The notes under the pieces are model-generated. The model did not search any database, was not told where the DNA came from, and saw only the letters and a program-made list of their open reading frames with translations. A DNA stretch of 6,166 nt from a bacterium (GTDB taxonomy: Bacteria > Desulfobacterota > Binatia > UBA12015), in NCBI GenBank assembly GCA_029976905.1, contig JAPOLW010000240.1, positions 1 to 6,166 on the forward strand. The letters run 5' to 3'. The translations under genes were made by a program, and so were the position numbers. This document shows, piece after piece, positions 5,689 through 6,166 of this stretch. Numbering within the stretch: position 1 is the first letter of the stretch; each line of letters begins with the position of its first letter.

Positions 5689-6166
5689 ATGGTCCAGCAC
5701 GACGTCATTCCTGCCCGAAACCGATGGGCCAACCGCTTGGCTCTGGGCGCCGCGCTTTCCGTCGTGGTCCAGCTTCCGGGCTGTGCGTGGTTTCGCATCC
5801 TCTCCCGTGCGGACGAGGAGCCGCGAGCCGAGCCCTGGAGTCTGCAATGCTTCTGGGTCGATCGAGCGCCGGACGAGTCCCAGCCGGTTGGCCCCCGCGA
5901 CCACGGCACGGTGCTCGGAGAGGACCCCAATGGTCGGCGGATCGTCTTCTCGGGAGGGCTCGAGGACGGCTTCCTGCGCGTGGACCACACCGATGCATGG
6001 ACCGTGGAGCGCGGCCGCGAGCCGCTTGGGGTCGACGGCTCGCCGATGGCCCTCGAGCGGGCCTGTCGAGAGACGCTGTCGCGCAAGCAGCCTGGCGCGA
6101 CAGTGGAGACGGAACGCATTGCCGCCGTGCGCCCGGGCGAAGACGTCGCCGTTCCGATTGCCTTCG
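5689..6166 (+). CDS. Predicted lipoprotein, 5' part only (runs off window)
   Basis: An open frame from ATG 5689 continues for 159 codons to the window end with no stop; an in-frame TAG at 5671 fixes this as the first start. A basic n-region (Arg10, Arg12, Arg16), a hydrophobic stretch (about 17-28) and LPGC with Cys32 form a plausible lipobox, so an envelope lipoprotein is likely. The mature part (33-159) is polar with Cys54 (SLQCFWVD) and Cys126 (ERACRETL), which may form a disulfide. No catalytic motif is visible in the portion present. The Cys...CxxTL spacing is faintly like the N-terminal domain of thermolabile-hemolysin-type GDSL lipases, but this is weak and not a call. Its side-chain composition is far more protein-like than the Arg-rich minus-strand frames opposite it. 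The Shine-Dalgarno is weak (CAGG 3 nt upstream; GGGAGG is 18 nt away). Confidence 0.68.
   Translation, partial: MVQHDVIPARNRWANRLALGAALSVVVQLPGCAWFRILSRADEEPRAEPWSLQCFWVDRAPDESQPVGPRDHGTVLGEDPNGRRIVFSGGLEDGFLRVDHTDAWTVERGREPLGVDGSPMALERACRETLSRKQPGATVETERIAAVRPGEDVAVPIAF

Noticed and set aside
5533..5988. Upstream extension of the 94-residue membrane protein to give 246 residues
   Set aside because: The extra 152 residues are polar and Arg/Pro/Gly-rich, overlap the plus-strand lipoprotein start and lack any domain. Protein-like hydrophobic sequence begins exactly at the GTG at 5532.

Overview
This is a GC-rich bacterial window. It encodes a membrane Ser/Thr (Hanks-type) kinase, an apparently F420-type luciferase-like oxidoreductase and a secreted protein with a C-terminal sorting tail. 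That mix suggests a Myxococcota, Binatota or related 'deltaproteobacterial' lineage. The taxonomic call is inference from gene types and base composition only. No rRNA, tRNA, CRISPR, insertion sequence or phage gene is visible.

Layout: nearly everything lies on the minus strand, so it reads from right to left. From the divergent region at 5533-5688, a 94-residue multi-membrane protein (5532 to 5248) runs directly into a possible 37-residue single-membrane protein (5247 to 5134), with the stop codon touching the start codon. After 174 bp comes a secreted, C-terminally anchored protein with one CxxCH haem-type motif (4959 to 4330). An 84-bp gap with a GC-rich hairpin precedes the luciferase-like oxidoreductase (4245 to 3184). 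A 58-bp gap precedes an exported protein built of eight 'PxxV' helical repeats (3125 to 2085). Four bases later begins a 684-residue membrane sensor Ser/Thr kinase (2080 to 26). A good Shine-Dalgarno and a GTG at the left edge suggest one more gene starting at base 15. On the plus strand, the start of a predicted lipoprotein gene (5689 onwards) runs off the right edge.

How the genes may work together: the tightest unit is the repeat protein plus the kinase. The kinase places a ~270-residue domain outside the inner membrane between two membrane helices and its catalytic domain at the C-terminus. The co-encoded repeat protein is predicted to be exported to the same compartment. A ligand or partner relationship is therefore plausible but unproven. 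The oxidoreductase could belong to the same transcript, but nothing in the sequence links it functionally. The two small membrane proteins look like a separate coupled pair of unknown function.

The long open frames on the plus strand opposite the kinase and repeat protein (up to 690 codons) are GC-driven shadows and are not annotated.
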